From positions 1,550,001 to 1,614,000 of the forward strand of contig CP119321.1 in assembly GCA_029202445.1 (NCBI GenBank): DNA of 64,000 bases, in the 5' to 3' direction. The DNA is from Candidatus Microbacterium phytovorans (GTDB lineage Bacteria > Actinomycetota > Actinomycetes > Actinomycetales > Microbacteriaceae). Positions 9,416 through 17,922 of this stretch are shown here, one piece after another. Numbering within the stretch: position 1 is the first letter of the stretch; the number at the start of each line of letters is the position of its first letter. The notes under the pieces were generated by a model. The model saw nothing but the letters and a program-made list of their open reading frames with translations. It searched no databases and was not told where the DNA came from. Position numbers and translations under genes: made by a program.

Positions 9416-10287
9416 CTCAGCAGGTAGTCGTTGAGGGATGCCGTCAGGTCCGCATCGAGCGGCAGCTCGTGGCCGTCGACGGCCGCGATGGGCGCGGCCA
9501 GCCGCACACTGGAGACGAGCCACGCGGCATCCGCCGTCGCGAGGTCGGCCACGGGGATCGTCTCGTACGAGGTGCGGTAGCCCTGCGACTCCAGGTGCGC
9601 GAAGAGGCTGAGCTGCGTCGTGCCGTGCAGGATGCCGACGGCCGGAGCGGGCGTGACGAACGTGTCGCCGCGCCGGAGAACGAGGGATGCCGTCGGCGCC
9701 TCCAGCAGGAACCCGTCGCTCGAGACGAAGACGGCGTCGTCGGCTCCGCGGCGCTTCGCCTCCCGGATCGCGGCCATGTTGACGGCATACGACAGGGTCT
9801 TCGCCCCGAGCAGCAGCCACGGCGCACGAGCCGGCACGTCGAGGGCGTAGCCGCGGTCGAGCGTCGCCACCCGGATGCCGTCGGTCCGCGACGCCGCGAA
9901 GTCGGAGGCGTCGGCGACCGTCACCCACGCGGTCGGCGCGGGTCCGTACTCCACCCCGCGACTGAGGATGAGCTTGATGACCGCCTCCCCGTCGCCGCAG
10001 TGGCCCGCGGCCCGAGCGACCGCCTGGCGCCATTGCGCGGCGTGCGGCGCCGGCAGGTCCGCGAGGCTCGCGGAGTGGGCGAGCCGCTGCAGGTGCGCCT
10101 CGACCTCCTGGGGGTGTCCGTCGACGACGCCGATCGACTCGAAGACGCCGTCGCCGCGCTGCGCGCTGAGCTCCCCCACCGGCAGGGCGAGGGCCGCCGG
10201 GTCGATGTCGGTGAAGGTGCCGGCGAAGTCGGTCGCCGGGTCGTCCGCCGCGACGGGAGTGATCAGGAGTGCGTAACGCCAGGCCAT
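9403..10287 (-). CDS. Class IV aminotransferase (aminodeoxychorismate lyase-like)
   Basis: A 294-aa fold-type IV PLP enzyme. Lys163 in LLLGAKTLSYA is the expected Schiff-base lysine, and Glu196 in DGFLLEAPTASLVL is the conserved cofactor-ring contact. GDGVFESIGV near residue 47 is the family N-terminal motif. Actinobacterial proteins of this type are usually annotated as 4-amino-4-deoxychorismate lyase (PabC, folate synthesis), but branched-chain or D-amino-acid aminotransferases share the fold, so the substrate is not settled. Start ATG at 10287. It is preceded by 356 bp without a gene that hold a dispersed repeat and a structured segment. Confidence 0.85.
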   Translation of the reverse strand: MAWRYALLITPVAADDPATDFAGTFTDIDPAALALPVGELSAQRGDGVFESIGVVDGHPQEVEAHLQRLAHSASLADLPAPHAAQWRQAVARAAGHCGDGEAVIKLILSRGVEYGPAPTAWVTVADASDFAASRTDGIRVATLDRGYALDVPARAPWLLLGAKTLSYAVNMAAIREAKRRGADDAVFVSSDGFLLEAPTASLVLRRGDTFVTPAPAVGILHGTTQLSLFAHLESQGYRTSYETIPVADLATADAAWLVSSVRLAAPIAAVDGHELPLDADLTASLNDYLLSPRD

Positions 10288-10333
10288 GGGGAGAGCCTAC
10301 GTGGGCGGTGTGCCGCGGTGCCGCGGTGCCGGA

Positions 10334-10392
10334 TACAGGCAGAACCGACGCCCCCGCCGCTGGAGGCCCCGTGAGTGTCGATTCGGCCTGTA
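10334..10392 (-). repeat. Dispersed ~60-bp repeat, copy A
   Basis: A 59-bp element with 7-bp terminal inverted repeats TACAGGC (10334-10340) and GCCTGTA (10386-10392). Read on the minus strand it aligns with a second copy at 46528-46587: both begin CGCGTACAGGC, then (C/T)GAATC, and end GTT(C/T)TGCCTGTA, then GGCAC or GGGCAC a few bases on. The interior is less conserved. Looks like a REP/MITE-type palindromic repeat. It lies 47 bp upstream of the aminotransferase start. Confidence 0.6.
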
Positions 10393-10427
10393 CGCGGCAC
10401 GGGAATAGCCGCCGACGGAGTCCGGTT

Positions 10428-10640
10428 ACACTGGTACAGCCGGGCCGCAGTAACCCCGGGCTCCAACTTTTGCCGCTTCGAGCGGCACCGCGCCGAGAGG
10501 CGTTCTGCGGCCCGGCACTTTCGTACCCGGGGGCAGGAAAACCCGCCACGCGGCGGCGCCTCAGCCCGTCGTGATCTCAGCCAGGTAGGAACATTGCCCG
10601 GGGAGGCAGGAACTCCCCGGGGAGACGAACCCAGCGAGGC
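10428..10640. ncRNA. Candidate structured RNA of unknown class
   Basis: This gene-free stretch is packed with nested inverted repeats. A perfect 12-bp stem pairs GCCGGGCCGCAG (10439-10450) with CTGCGGCCCGGC (10505-10516). It is flanked by GGTAC/GTACC (10433-10437, 10523-10527) and encloses two small hairpins, TGCCGC-ttcga-GCGGCA (10471-10487) and CGCC-gaga-GGCG. Downstream, GGCAGGAA occurs twice, the second inside a CCCCGGGGA-type stem. On plus, TACACT (10427-10432) could be a -10 box; on minus it would be the 5' leader of the aminotransferase. It does not carry the core motifs of SRP RNA, RNase P, tmRNA or the riboswitches I know. Strand unresolved. Confidence 0.35.
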
Positions 10641-10643
10641 CGC

Positions 10644-11282
10644 TCAGGTGAGCGAGTCGCGGCGCCACAACGCGGCCGCGGCGGCGAGTTCGTCCGCGTA
10701 GGTCGCCAGGCGCAATGCGCGCGTCGTGAAGGTGGTCGCTCGCTCCGGTTCGGTGCGGTCGTGATCGTCGGCGAGGTCGGCTGCCCCCGCCGCCTCCACG
10801 CGGCAGAACGAGGCGGCGCGCTCCAGCGCGACCGCGAAGTCGCCCGTGAAGGCGCCTCGGAGGATGGCGTCGCTGAGCGAGACGAGCTCCTCCGGCCCGG
10901 CCGGTGTCGGCGCGCCGGCGACGACGGGATCGGCCGTCGACAGCCGCGCACTCCCCCGTTCGTACAGCAGCGCCGCCGACCGGGGGTCGTCGTGGACCAT
11001 CAACTGCAGCAGGTAGAGACGCCACAGCGTGCCCGGCAGCGACTTGGCGGGCGACCGCGACCACAGTTCGGCGATCGTGTCGATACCGTGCTCGTCGGTG
11101 AAGGCGATGAGCCGCTCCACGACGGCGTCGGCCGGCTCCGCACGCACGCGCGAGAGGAGGGCGACGGCGGTCGCGTGGGCAACGCGCGAGACCTCCGCCG
11201 GGTCTTCCGCGCTGAACAGTCTGTCGAACAGCTCGGCCGGTCGGCGAACAGGCTTGTGGAAGGCGCGGGGTTCGTCGGACAT
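10644..11282 (-). CDS. Conserved hypothetical alpha-helical protein
   Basis: A 212-aa, mostly helical, Ala/Arg-rich soluble protein with no membrane segment or signal peptide. I do not recognise a domain. The sequence (SLPGTLWRLYLLQLMVHDDP, about residues 79-98) looks like proteins found in other Microbacteriaceae that are sometimes mislabelled as an RNA polymerase subunit; nothing in it supports that label. It lies between the structured intergenic segment and rskA in the same orientation. ATG at 11282. Confidence 0.7.
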   Translation of the reverse strand: MSDEPRAFHKPVRRPAELFDRLFSAEDPAEVSRVAHATAVALLSRVRAEPADAVVERLIAFTDEHGIDTIAELWSRSPAKSLPGTLWRLYLLQLMVHDDPRSAALLYERGSARLSTADPVVAGAPTPAGPEELVSLSDAILRGAFTGDFAVALERAASFCRVEAAGAADLADDHDRTEPERATTFTTRALRLATYADELAAAAALWRRDSLT

Positions 11283-11331
11283 CGCGTACCAGGCTACCCG
11301 CGCGGACGCACGGGCAGGCCGGTCGGTCGCG

Positions 11332-12321
11332 TCAGGCGTCGGCGGGGGTGATCGCCACGAGCGGGTCGGTGGTCGGTGCGCCGTCAGGGGCGCCTCCGGC
11401 CTGCTCGACGGTCACGGCGACAGTGTCGCCCACCTGCACGTCACCGGCCAGCACCGCGGTCGCCTCGCCGTCGGCGGCGTCGAACGTGCCCGCCGAGATG
11501 GGGGTGCCGTCGCGGACGAACCACAGTTCGAACGTGCGATCGGAGTCGATCGCGGGGAGTCCGGATGCCACGATGACCGCTTCACCGACGGACGGCGACC
11601 AGTGCAGCGTCGCCTGTCCGCCGCCGGAGAGCTCCCCTGAGGCCTCCTGCGCGTCGGGGGCCGCCTCGATCTGAGCGAGGGTGGCGATCTCGGGCGGTGT
11701 GCGCAGCGCATCGGTGATGGCTCCGACACCCCAGCCGACACCCACGAGGAGAGCGATGGATGCCACGAGAGCGAACAGTCCGCGGGTCCAGTTCTTCCGC
11801 TGGATCGCCTGGATGATCTCGGTCGGCGGCGCGGCGGCGCGAAGAGCGGCCTCCTCAGGGGCGGCGGTTTCCGGCAGCGGCGGCGGCTCGGCACCGGCAG
11901 CCTCGGCAGCCGCATCCGCTTCGTCAGCGGCGCGGGCCTGGTCGGCGGCGAACGCCTCCCGCAGTCGCGCGCGGCTCTCGCGGTCGAGGGCGACGGTGTC
12001 GTTCACGTCGTCGGCTGCGGCACCCGCGGCACCCGCGGCACCCGCGGCGGACACGGGCGCGAAGCCGGCGTCGGATGCCACGGCATCCGGTGTCTCACGT
12101 GCACCGCGAATGCGGCCGAGGATCTGCGAGCGGGCGGCGAGGGGCGGTGCGACGGGCGCGACCGACTCTCCGAGGGCGGCGGCGGTCTCGACGTCGAGGT
12201 CGGCGATCCCCTGCCATTCCGGGTGGAGGCGGAGGGCCTCCTGGAAGGCGCGCTCGTCGTCGTCGGAGAGGGCGCCGAGGGCGCGTCCGGCGGAGAGCTC
12301 GGCGAATTCCTGGATGTTCAT
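11332..12321 (-). CDS. rskA: Anti-sigma-K factor RskA-like
   Basis: A 329-aa membrane anti-sigma factor. The N-terminal cytoplasmic domain starts ELSAGRALGALSDDDERAF, the pattern of RskA; an Ala/Glu-rich linker follows, then one helix at about 181-203, then the extracytoplasmic RskA domain (210-329). It would hold SigK at the membrane until regulated proteolysis. Its ATG overlaps the sigK stop (ATGA). The linker contains an Ala/Gly tract coded by three tandem GCACCCGCG units near 12020-12050. A longer linker than in mycobacterial RskA is the main oddity. Confidence 0.88.
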   Translation of the reverse strand: MNIQEFAELSAGRALGALSDDDERAFQEALRLHPEWQGIADLDVETAAALGESVAPVAPPLAARSQILGRIRGARETPDAVASDAGFAPVSAAGAAGAAGAAADDVNDTVALDRESRARLREAFAADQARAADEADAAAEAAGAEPPPLPETAAPEEAALRAAAPPTEIIQAIQRKNWTRGLFALVASIALLVGVGWGVGAITDALRTPPEIATLAQIEAAPDAQEASGELSGGGQATLHWSPSVGEAVIVASGLPAIDSDRTFELWFVRDGTPISAGTFDAADGEATAVLAGDVQVGDTVAVTVEQAGGAPDGAPTTDPLVAITPADA

Positions 12322-12917
12322 GCGGTCACCCCCATCTCGGTGCGCAGGCGCGACAGTCCGTCGCGCATTCTCGTCTTCACGGTGCCCAGAGGAGTTCCGC
12401 TCATCGCGGCGATCTCGCTCTGAGAGTAGCCGCCGAAGTATGCGAGGGTCAGTGCCTCACGCTGCAGGTCGGGCAGGGCCTGCAACGCTCGGGCAACGCG
12501 CCGACTCTCGATACGCAGCTCTACTTGTTCTTCTACTCCGGCGGAGGGTGTGTTCAGTTCGCGCAGTCCGGCCCGCACGTCCCGGTCACCGGCCGCTTGC
12601 GCGGACCGGACCCGGTCGACGGCCCGTCGGTGTGCGATCGTCAGCACCCACGACCTTCCTTGTCCTCTATTCGGAGCGAACGCGCCAGCGGATTGCCACA
12701 CTTCGAGGAAGACCTCCTGCAGCACCTCCTCGCTCTGGGCGCGGTCGACGAGCACACGGAGGATCAGGCCGAACACGCGGGAGGAGAGCATGTCGTAGAG
12801 GCTCCCGAAGGCGCCTTCGTCACCGTCGGCGATGCGCACGAGCAACTCCGCCACCCGATCGGCGCTCTCGCCGTCGTCGCGTACTTCCACACCGTCGATG
12901 ACCATCTCGACAAGCAT
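12318..12917 (-). CDS. sigK: ECF RNA polymerase sigma factor SigK
   Basis: A 199-aa ECF sigma factor. Sigma-2 region: GAFGSLYDMLSSRVFGLILR, then SEEVLQEVFLEVW; sigma-4 region: LPDLQREALTLAYFGGYSQS followed by EIAAMSGTPLGTVKTRMRDG. Length and motifs fit the SigK group, and the paired RskA gene, dipZ and a fasciclin lipoprotein alongside reproduce the mycobacterial SigK regulon. Start ATG at 12917; a second in-frame ATG lies five codons on. Directs transcription in response to release from RskA; the signal is unknown, though the thioredoxin-like partner suggests redox stress. Confidence 0.9.
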   Translation of the reverse strand: MLVEMVIDGVEVRDDGESADRVAELLVRIADGDEGAFGSLYDMLSSRVFGLILRVLVDRAQSEEVLQEVFLEVWQSAGAFAPNRGQGRSWVLTIAHRRAVDRVRSAQAAGDRDVRAGLRELNTPSAGVEEQVELRIESRRVARALQALPDLQREALTLAYFGGYSQSEIAAMSGTPLGTVKTRMRDGLSRLRTEMGVTA

Positions 12918-12951
12918 GCACCATCCCTCCCTTCAAGCCCTCACCCGTTGC

Positions 12952-14682
12952 TCACCCGAAGGTGAACGAGTAGACCTGCACGCCGGCCGGGACATCGAGC
13001 GTGATCACGCCCTCCTTCGCATCGCCGGCCTCGACGATCGCGTACGAGCGAGGCGTTCCGCCGACGTCGATCGTGGACTTCTGGCCGTCGACGTCGGCGG
13101 TGACGGTGCCTTCGCCGGCGGCCACCATGCGCACCTCGGAGGCGCGGAAGGTCAGGCGCACGCGCCCGTCGTCACCGGTCGGCGTCACGAACTGGGTCTG
13201 CACGTCCCAGCCGCCGTCGAGGGCGAACGTGTCGGGCGCCTGGTCGGCGGGGAACGTGAACGTGCCCTGACCGGCGCTGTAGGCATCGGGACCGGCGAAG
13301 TTGCGGTCCTTCGACGAGCCGAGGAAGGTCTCGGGCGTCGTCGAACCGAGCTCCGGCGTCGTGTCGGCGACGTCGGTCGCGGCGGGCAGCTGCACGCCGG
13401 GATCGGCATCCTGCAGCAGTTCGCGGATCATCTTCTCCGTCGCGGCGTAGTTGCCCTCGCCGAACGAGATGTGACGGACGGTGCCCTCCGCGTCGATGAG
13501 GTAGTGCGCGGGCCAGTAGCGGTTGCGGTAGTTGGTCCACGTCGAGAGGTTGTTGTCGAGAGCCACCGGGTAGGTGATCCCGAAGTCGCGGGCGCCGGCT
13601 TCGACGTTCGCGGCATCCTTCTCGAACGCGTACTCGGGCGAGTGGATGCCGATGACGTCCAGCCCTGCGTCGCGGTAGGCGGCATCCCACGCGACGACGT
13701 GCGGGATGGAACGCTGGCAGTTGATGCACGAGTAGGCCCAGAAGTCGATGAGCACGACCTTGCCGCGGAGGTCGGCGAGGTCGATCGCTTCGCCGTTCGG
13801 CGTGTTCAGCCACTTCTCGATGCCCTTGATCGACGGCGCGGTGCCGCACGACTCGAGCTCCTCGGCGCCGTTGGTGCACTTGTCGAGGTCGCGGTTCTCG
13901 TCGGTGATGAGTCCGCCGAGGCCGAGCGCTTCGGACGCCTGCTCGTTGTCGGTGAGGTCGCGCTGCAGCTGCGCCGTGTAGTCGGGGAGCAGGCGCTGGA
14001 GGGCCTGCGGCACGTTGAAGACGAGGCCGACCGCGAGGGCGAGCATCGCGACGCCGGCCGCGATGCGCAGGCCCCGCTCACGGCTGCGGAACGCGCGGAT
14101 GCGCTCGACGAGCCCGCGTCCGGCGAGCGCGAAGACGAGGAGCGGGATCGCGACGCCGATGGCGAAGGATGCCGTCAGCAGCACCGTGTCGGCGCCGATG
14201 CGTCCCGTCGCGCCGGCGACGATGATCGCCGCGAGCACCGGACCGGCGCACGGGACGAAGACCGCGCCCAGCGCGAGTCCGACCCCGAAGCCGCTCCCCC
14301 GGTTCTGCACCTCGCGGCGCGGAAGCCACTGGAAGGGCTTTTCGAGCACCTGCTCGAACCGCGGGATCAGGAGGCCCACGCCGATCAGCACGAGCACGCC
14401 GATGCCGACCCAGCGGATGATGTCCTGCGGCAGGTTGAGGAGGCCGAGGATCAGCGAACCCACGAGGGTCACGAGCGTGAAGCTCACCACCAGGCCCGCG
14501 ATCACCAGGTAGGGGCGGCTGCGGCGGGCCGGGAGGGGACCGGCATCCTTTCCGTCCTCCGACTTGTCGAAGCGGGCGGATTGCGCACCGCCCGTCAGGA
14601 AGATGACCGGCAGCACCGGCAGGATGCACGGGGAGATTCCCGTGATGAGCCCGCCGAGCAGGCCGATGATGATCAGGTCCAT
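12952..14682 (-). CDS. dipZ: DipZ-like CcdA/thioredoxin fusion
   Basis: A 576-aa protein. Residues 1-250 are a CcdA/DsbD-type membrane domain ([18 protein letters not shown], Cys19) that carries electrons across the membrane. Residues 300-430 are an extracytoplasmic redoxin with the active site C319-I-N-C322 ([11 protein letters not shown]). The C-terminal 130 residues form the DipZ beta domain. It reduces exported disulfides. The ATG at 14682 has GAGGAG just upstream; the longer in-frame start at 14709 is rejected. Divergent from the fasciclin gene, with 155 bp between. In M. tuberculosis dipZ lies beside mpt70/mpt83 and is under SigK. Confidence 0.92.
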   Translation of the reverse strand: MDLIIIGLLGGLITGISPCILPVLPVIFLTGGAQSARFDKSEDGKDAGPLPARRSRPYLVIAGLVVSFTLVTLVGSLILGLLNLPQDIIRWVGIGVLVLIGVGLLIPRFEQVLEKPFQWLPRREVQNRGSGFGVGLALGAVFVPCAGPVLAAIIVAGATGRIGADTVLLTASFAIGVAIPLLVFALAGRGLVERIRAFRSRERGLRIAAGVAMLALAVGLVFNVPQALQRLLPDYTAQLQRDLTDNEQASEALGLGGLITDENRDLDKCTNGAEELESCGTAPSIKGIEKWLNTPNGEAIDLADLRGKVVLIDFWAYSCINCQRSIPHVVAWDAAYRDAGLDVIGIHSPEYAFEKDAANVEAGARDFGITYPVALDNNLSTWTNYRNRYWPAHYLIDAEGTVRHISFGEGNYAATEKMIRELLQDADPGVQLPAATDVADTTPELGSTTPETFLGSSKDRNFAGPDAYSAGQGTFTFPADQAPDTFALDGGWDVQTQFVTPTGDDGRVRLTFRASEVRMVAAGEGTVTADVDGQKSTIDVGGTPRSYAIVEAGDAKEGVITLDVPAGVQVYSFTFG

Positions 14683-14758
14683 GAGAGCTCCTCGTTCGTC
14701 GAAGAGCATTCGTCAGCATGGCCCATTCGGATTGATCGCGAACTTTTTCGAATCCGTT

Positions 14759-14787
14759 CCCATCCGATCTCGGACGGTCTCCGAAGA
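14759..14787 (+). promoter_or_regulatory. Candidate SigK promoter for the fasciclin gene
   Basis: CCCATCC (14759-14765) is followed after 15-16 bp by CCGAAGA (14781-14787). As I recall it, the mycobacterial SigK consensus pairs a CCATCC-like -35 with a CCGAAT-like -10. A second possible site on plus is CCCATTC (14722-14728) with TCGAATC (14748-14754), but its spacing is long. Position, about 50 bp before the start codon, is suitable. Confidence 0.35.
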
Positions 14788-14837
14788 ACCGTCAAGCCGC
14801 CGGAAACCGAGGCGGACCTGAGAAACGGAGACAAGCC

Positions 14838-15491
14838 ATGCTCAGCACCAAGAAGACCACCGCAGCTCTCGCTCTGACGTTCGCCGCCGCCTTCGCGCTG
14901 GCCGGTTGTTCCATGGGCGGAACGACCGCAGAGGAGTCCACCGCTCCTGAGCCCTCGATGTCCGAGAGCGCCCCCGCGATGGAGAACGACCCCGCCGCCA
15001 ACCTCGTCGGCCCCGGCTGCGCCGCGTACGCAGAAGCCGTGCCGGACGGCGCCGGATCGGTCCAGGGTATGTCGCAGGACCCGGTCGCGGTCGCCGCGTC
15101 GAACAACCCGCTCCTGAAGACGCTCGTCGCGGCCGTCAGCGGTCAGCTGAACCCCGACGTGAACCTCGTCGACACCCTCAACGGCAGCGAGTTCACCGTC
15201 TTCGCCCCCGTCGACGACGCCTTCGCGAAGATCGACGCCGACACCATCGAGGTGCTGAAGACCGACAGCGACCTGCTGAGCTCGATCCTCACGTACCACG
15301 TTGTCCCCGGCCAGATCGAGCCGGCTGACATCGACGGCATGCACACCACCGTCAACGGCGCCGACCTCGAGGTCACCGGCTCCGGCGACAACCTGATGGT
15401 CAACGACGCCAGCGTCATCTGCGGTGGCGTTCAGACCGCCAACGCGACCGTCTACCTCATCGACACGGTGCTGATGCCGCCGACCGAGTGA
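14838..15491 (+). CDS. Fasciclin-domain lipoprotein (MPT83/MPT70-like)
   Basis: A 217-aa exported lipoprotein. Lipobox FALAGC puts the lipidated Cys at 24; a Glu/Ser/Pro-rich linker follows. Residues 70-215 are one FAS1 domain with the H1 motif [14 protein letters not shown] and the H2 region [18 protein letters not shown]1 domains mediate surface adhesion. The domain begins with [20 protein letters not shown], which is also the start of mature MPT83/MPT70. Next to dipZ, sigK and rskA this strongly suggests the SigK-controlled surface antigen homologue. GGAG precedes the ATG by 8 bp. Confidence 0.92.
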   Translation: MLSTKKTTAALALTFAAAFALAGCSMGGTTAEESTAPEPSMSESAPAMENDPAANLVGPGCAAYAEAVPDGAGSVQGMSQDPVAVAASNNPLLKTLVAAVSGQLNPDVNLVDTLNGSEFTVFAPVDDAFAKIDADTIEVLKTDSDLLSSILTYHVVPGQIEPADIDGMHTTVNGADLEVTGSGDNLMVNDASVICGGVQTANATVYLIDTVLMPPTE

Positions 15492-15537
15492 TGACACTTC
15501 CCGTTCCGGTATCGGGGATATTCGGACGGTGAGCACA

Positions 15538-15575
15538 ACGGCACCCGCCGGAGCAACAGCTTCGGCGGGTGCCGT
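15538..15575 (+). terminator. Rho-independent-type terminator after the fasciclin gene
   Basis: Perfect 13-bp stem ACGGCACCCGCCG (15538-15550) with CGGCGGGTGCCGT (15563-15575), 12-base loop, followed by TTGTGTG. It lies 47 bp after the stop codon and just before the tRNA-Lys promoter. Confidence 0.85.
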
Positions 15576-15594
15576 TTGTGTGTCCCGGGATAGG

Positions 15595-15600
15595 TAGGCT
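15595..15600 (+). promoter_or_regulatory. -10 box of tRNA-Lys
   Basis: TAGGCT lies 9 bp upstream of the mature tRNA 5' end. The same hexamer sits 6-7 bp before three protein start codons elsewhere in the window. No convincing -35 is visible. Confidence 0.45.
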
Positions 15601-15609
15601 GGACGCCGA

Positions 15610-15682
15610 GGGCCTCTAGCTCAGTCGGTAGAGCATCGGACTTTTAATCCGCGGGTCGTGGGTTCGAGCCCCACGGGGCCCA
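15610..15682 (+). tRNA. tRNA-Lys (anticodon TTT)
   Basis: A 73-nt cloverleaf. Acceptor GGGCCTC (15610-15616) pairs with GGGGCCC (15675-15681), discriminator A at 15682. The anticodon loop CTTTTAA gives TTT, and the T arm is GTGGG-TTCGAGC-CCCAC. CCA is not fully encoded (ACC then T). Its 3' end is the left boundary of the genomic island. Confidence 0.96.
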
Positions 15683-15684
15683 CC
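15662..15684 (+). other. Attachment site attL within the tRNA-Lys 3' end
   Basis: The 23 bp from the T loop to the end of the tRNA (beginning GTTCGAGCCCCACGG) recur in direct orientation at 25163-25185 with a single mismatch at position 16. tRNA 3' ends are the classic target of tyrosine integrases, and this copy keeps the tRNA intact. Confidence 0.8.
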
Positions 15685-16158
15685 TTCGAAGCAGTGCCGC
15701 AGCCGGTGGTTTCTTACGAGAGTCCGTGCCGGGACGTTGCTGTTTTGCGCTCGGATACGGAACGGTCAGCGGGCCCTTCGTCGGACGGGCCTTCTGAGAC
15801 GCCTGCCTTCGGCGGCGGCCCTCGGTGTGGGGTACGTCGGTAGCTGCTCGCGCACGGACCGACTTACGTGCATCCGCGGGTTGTCGCGTGCGGCGTTGCG
15901 TCCACCGCACTGCCTTAGCCGCGCCTAGGTGTGGCGTCAGCCGAGTGGCTTGCGTGGACGTACCCGTGACACGCTCTGGCCCGCGGACTTATCCGTGGGC
16001 CAGAGCGAAGAGTCAATTCTCAAGAGACGCCGTCACGCATGGACAAGTCCTACACTCGCGGTGTGTGCCAGTCGAGAACAAGCATCACGAGTCGGACTCC
16101 GGGCCGCATGCGCCGCAAGATCAGCGATGTCCAACGGCACGGTTAAGGCGGCCCAGAG
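15685..16158. other. Gene-free left end of the island
   Basis: No reading frame here has coding character; the open frames are Arg/Cys-rich and lack start signals. It contains a GGCCC...GGGCC hairpin near 15772-15791 that may end the tRNA transcript, and the long hairpin at 15972-16007. Composition is lower in GC than the host genes. Confidence 0.6.
15972..16007. terminator. 16-bp hairpin with 4-base loop in the island left end
   Basis: Left arm CGCTCTGGCCCGCGGA (15972-15987) pairs with TCCGTGGGCCAGAGCG (15992-16007); only one G-T wobble interrupts the stem, and the loop is CTTA. No T-run follows. It may be an intrinsic terminator insulating the island from the tRNA promoter, or a recombination or protein-binding site; nothing nearby decides. 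Confidence 0.5.
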
Positions 16159-17922
16159 GTGAAGCGGCCCGAGTACTACCAGACTCGCGTCCCACCAATC
16201 GATCGCCCCGATGGTCGGACTGCGAGCCCCGAAATCATCACACTTCGCGCTGCAACGCGTGCCCTCAGATTGCACCTCGACAGCCTGCCTGTGGACTACA
16301 ACAGCGGGCTGGGACCGGACCGATTCCTAGCTGGTATCAGCTTTAACTTCGCCCGCCAACGGTACGGCTGCGCTGAGTCGCTCATCGGGTCTGGCATGGG
16401 CGGCGTAGTCCTTGGCGCGATCAGCAGAAGCGTCCTCGTCGATGGATTGATGTGGCGCTGGATCGCCGCGGACCCATCGATAAGGCGCCCTCTTCTCCTT
16501 GGCAACCTTCTTCGTGAACGCAGCGGCATCTGCGACTCGGCCGACAAGAGTGGCGTATCCATAGCGAACCTTCCACGATGGTTGATGCCAATTCCCCTCG
16601 TCGCCGATCTCGAGGGCGTTGCCACTTGGTGGGACAACGCACAAATGCCCGACGCTGATTCACTACTCGAGGATTTTCTCAACACCGCCGGAGATCCTCT
16701 TTCCGCGTCGTCCGACGACCCGATGCATCTCCTCGACGCTGCGGGGTTGCGGGGAGCTGTCCTGGTGCTCGCCTTTGCCTGCCACGGCAACTTCTTGGGC
16801 CTCCAGAGCTGCCTCACTGAGGACGGCCAGCCTGGCCACGATCTTCGGGATGTGTATGAGGCGCTTTTCATGCATACTGCCGCAGTCGGGGCGTTGACCG
16901 TGCTGCACGGTACGGCAGCGACGGTTCCAGAGCTGTGGCCGCGGGACGTCCCGCAAGAGCAGTTCATGCAAGAGGCAATCGCCCGTGGGCGCGAGGTCGC
17001 CGAGGCTGCGCGTCCGATCCACAGGCTGATTGCCCCGAGACCTCGCAGGTACAACGCTCAAATCGCGCGAACGAGTGAGTCACGCGACCAGCTGAACCCC
17101 CAAGCGCTCCTCGCTCCCAAACACGCGACGCCCTTCGGTGGCGACCTTCAGCCAACGATCGACGCTGCAGAACGCTTCTGGGTGCGTTCCCTGGCCACAC
17201 CGGTCACTGAGGAACATTTCGCCGGGCAGGTGCTGTTGCACGAGGTGCTCAACTACGGGGGCGCGTATTCGAACCTCGAAGCCACACTAGCCACGTACGA
17301 CAAAGACGGTTCAGGCCCGATATCGGTTTTCGCTGCGCGGATGCTACTCGAGGAAGCAGCTCGTCTCCGCTGGCGATTCAGTGCGACTGAAAATGAGTTC
17401 GCGGATCGAGCGACACAGTACTTCGATGAATTCCGGTACCGGCGCAACAAGACCATCAAGCTACTGAGCGGCAACGGCGTCCCGAGAACGCACGCCGAGC
17501 GGCGCTTTGAGCTTCCGTCAAGAGTTCTATCGCCGCCACCAAAGCCTCCGACCAAGAATAGAAGGCCTATCCCGACTACGGCCGCGATGATCTATGAGTT
17601 CGGCGTTGCGACGCAGCCGCGTGAGCCCGGCTGGCTCCGTGTGGCGTACTCCTTGCTGAGCCAGGTGACACATGCGACGCCACTAGGCGCCCTACACACG
17701 ATCCATTTCGCCTCGCGCGACTCCTTAGAGACCAACGTCCTCACACCGGAGCTAGTGGCGCTTGCACTGGACGTCACGTGCATGGCGAGCGCCTACCTGA
17801 TCGGACACTCGACGCTCATTCTCACCGATATCGGACACGACGGGATTGAGTTCCGTGACCAGCTACGGCGCGAAGCTTCGAGAGTTCACGCGGCGGCGCG
17901 TCTCGTCCATGGGCTCGGCTAG
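16159..17922 (+). CDS. Large unknown island protein, 587 aa
   Basis: No recognised domain. The protein is predominantly helical and soluble, with a Pro/Arg/Lys-rich break near residues 452-472. The two halves look loosely related: SRSVLVDGLMWRWI near residue 95 and ARMLLEEAARLRWRF near 395 occupy similar positions, and both halves end in a hydrophobic helix pair, which suggests an internal duplication. The second half contains YRRNKTIKLL and LLSQVTHATPLGALH, reminiscent of HEPN-like or DUF5677-type helical proteins, but the evidence is thin. GTG start at 16159 with only a weak GAGG before it. It faces away from the other island genes. Confidence 0.65.
   Translation: MKRPEYYQTRVPPIDRPDGRTASPEIITLRAATRALRLHLDSLPVDYNSGLGPDRFLAGISFNFARQRYGCAESLIGSGMGGVVLGAISRSVLVDGLMWRWIAADPSIRRPLLLGNLLRERSGICDSADKSGVSIANLPRWLMPIPLVADLEGVATWWDNAQMPDADSLLEDFLNTAGDPLSASSDDPMHLLDAAGLRGAVLVLAFACHGNFLGLQSCLTEDGQPGHDLRDVYEALFMHTAAVGALTVLHGTAATVPELWPRDVPQEQFMQEAIARGREVAEAARPIHRLIAPRPRRYNAQIARTSESRDQLNPQALLAPKHATPFGGDLQPTIDAAERFWVRSLATPVTEEHFAGQVLLHEVLNYGGAYSNLEATLATYDKDGSGPISVFAARMLLEEAARLRWRFSATENEFADRATQYFDEFRYRRNKTIKLLSGNGVPRTHAERRFELPSRVLSPPPKPPTKNRRPIPTTAAMIYEFGVATQPREPGWLRVAYSLLSQVTHATPLGALHTIHFASRDSLETNVLTPELVALALDVTCMASAYLIGHSTLILTDIGHDGIEFRDQLRREASRVHAAARLVHGLG

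Noticed and set aside
10428..10640. SRP RNA, RNase P, tmRNA or a TPP/SAM/cobalamin riboswitch
   Set aside because: I looked for the SRP GGAAG-GAGCAGC loop, RNase P GAGGAAAGTCCGGGC, tmRNA ends, TPP CTGAGA...ACCCG and cobalamin GCCACTG. Only partial look-alikes exist (CCGGGCTCCA; GGCTGAGAT on minus), not in the right order.
15825..16346. 173-codon plus-strand frame at the island left end
   Set aside because: Cys/Arg/Pro-rich, overlaps the start of the 587-aa gene in another frame, no start signal or motif.
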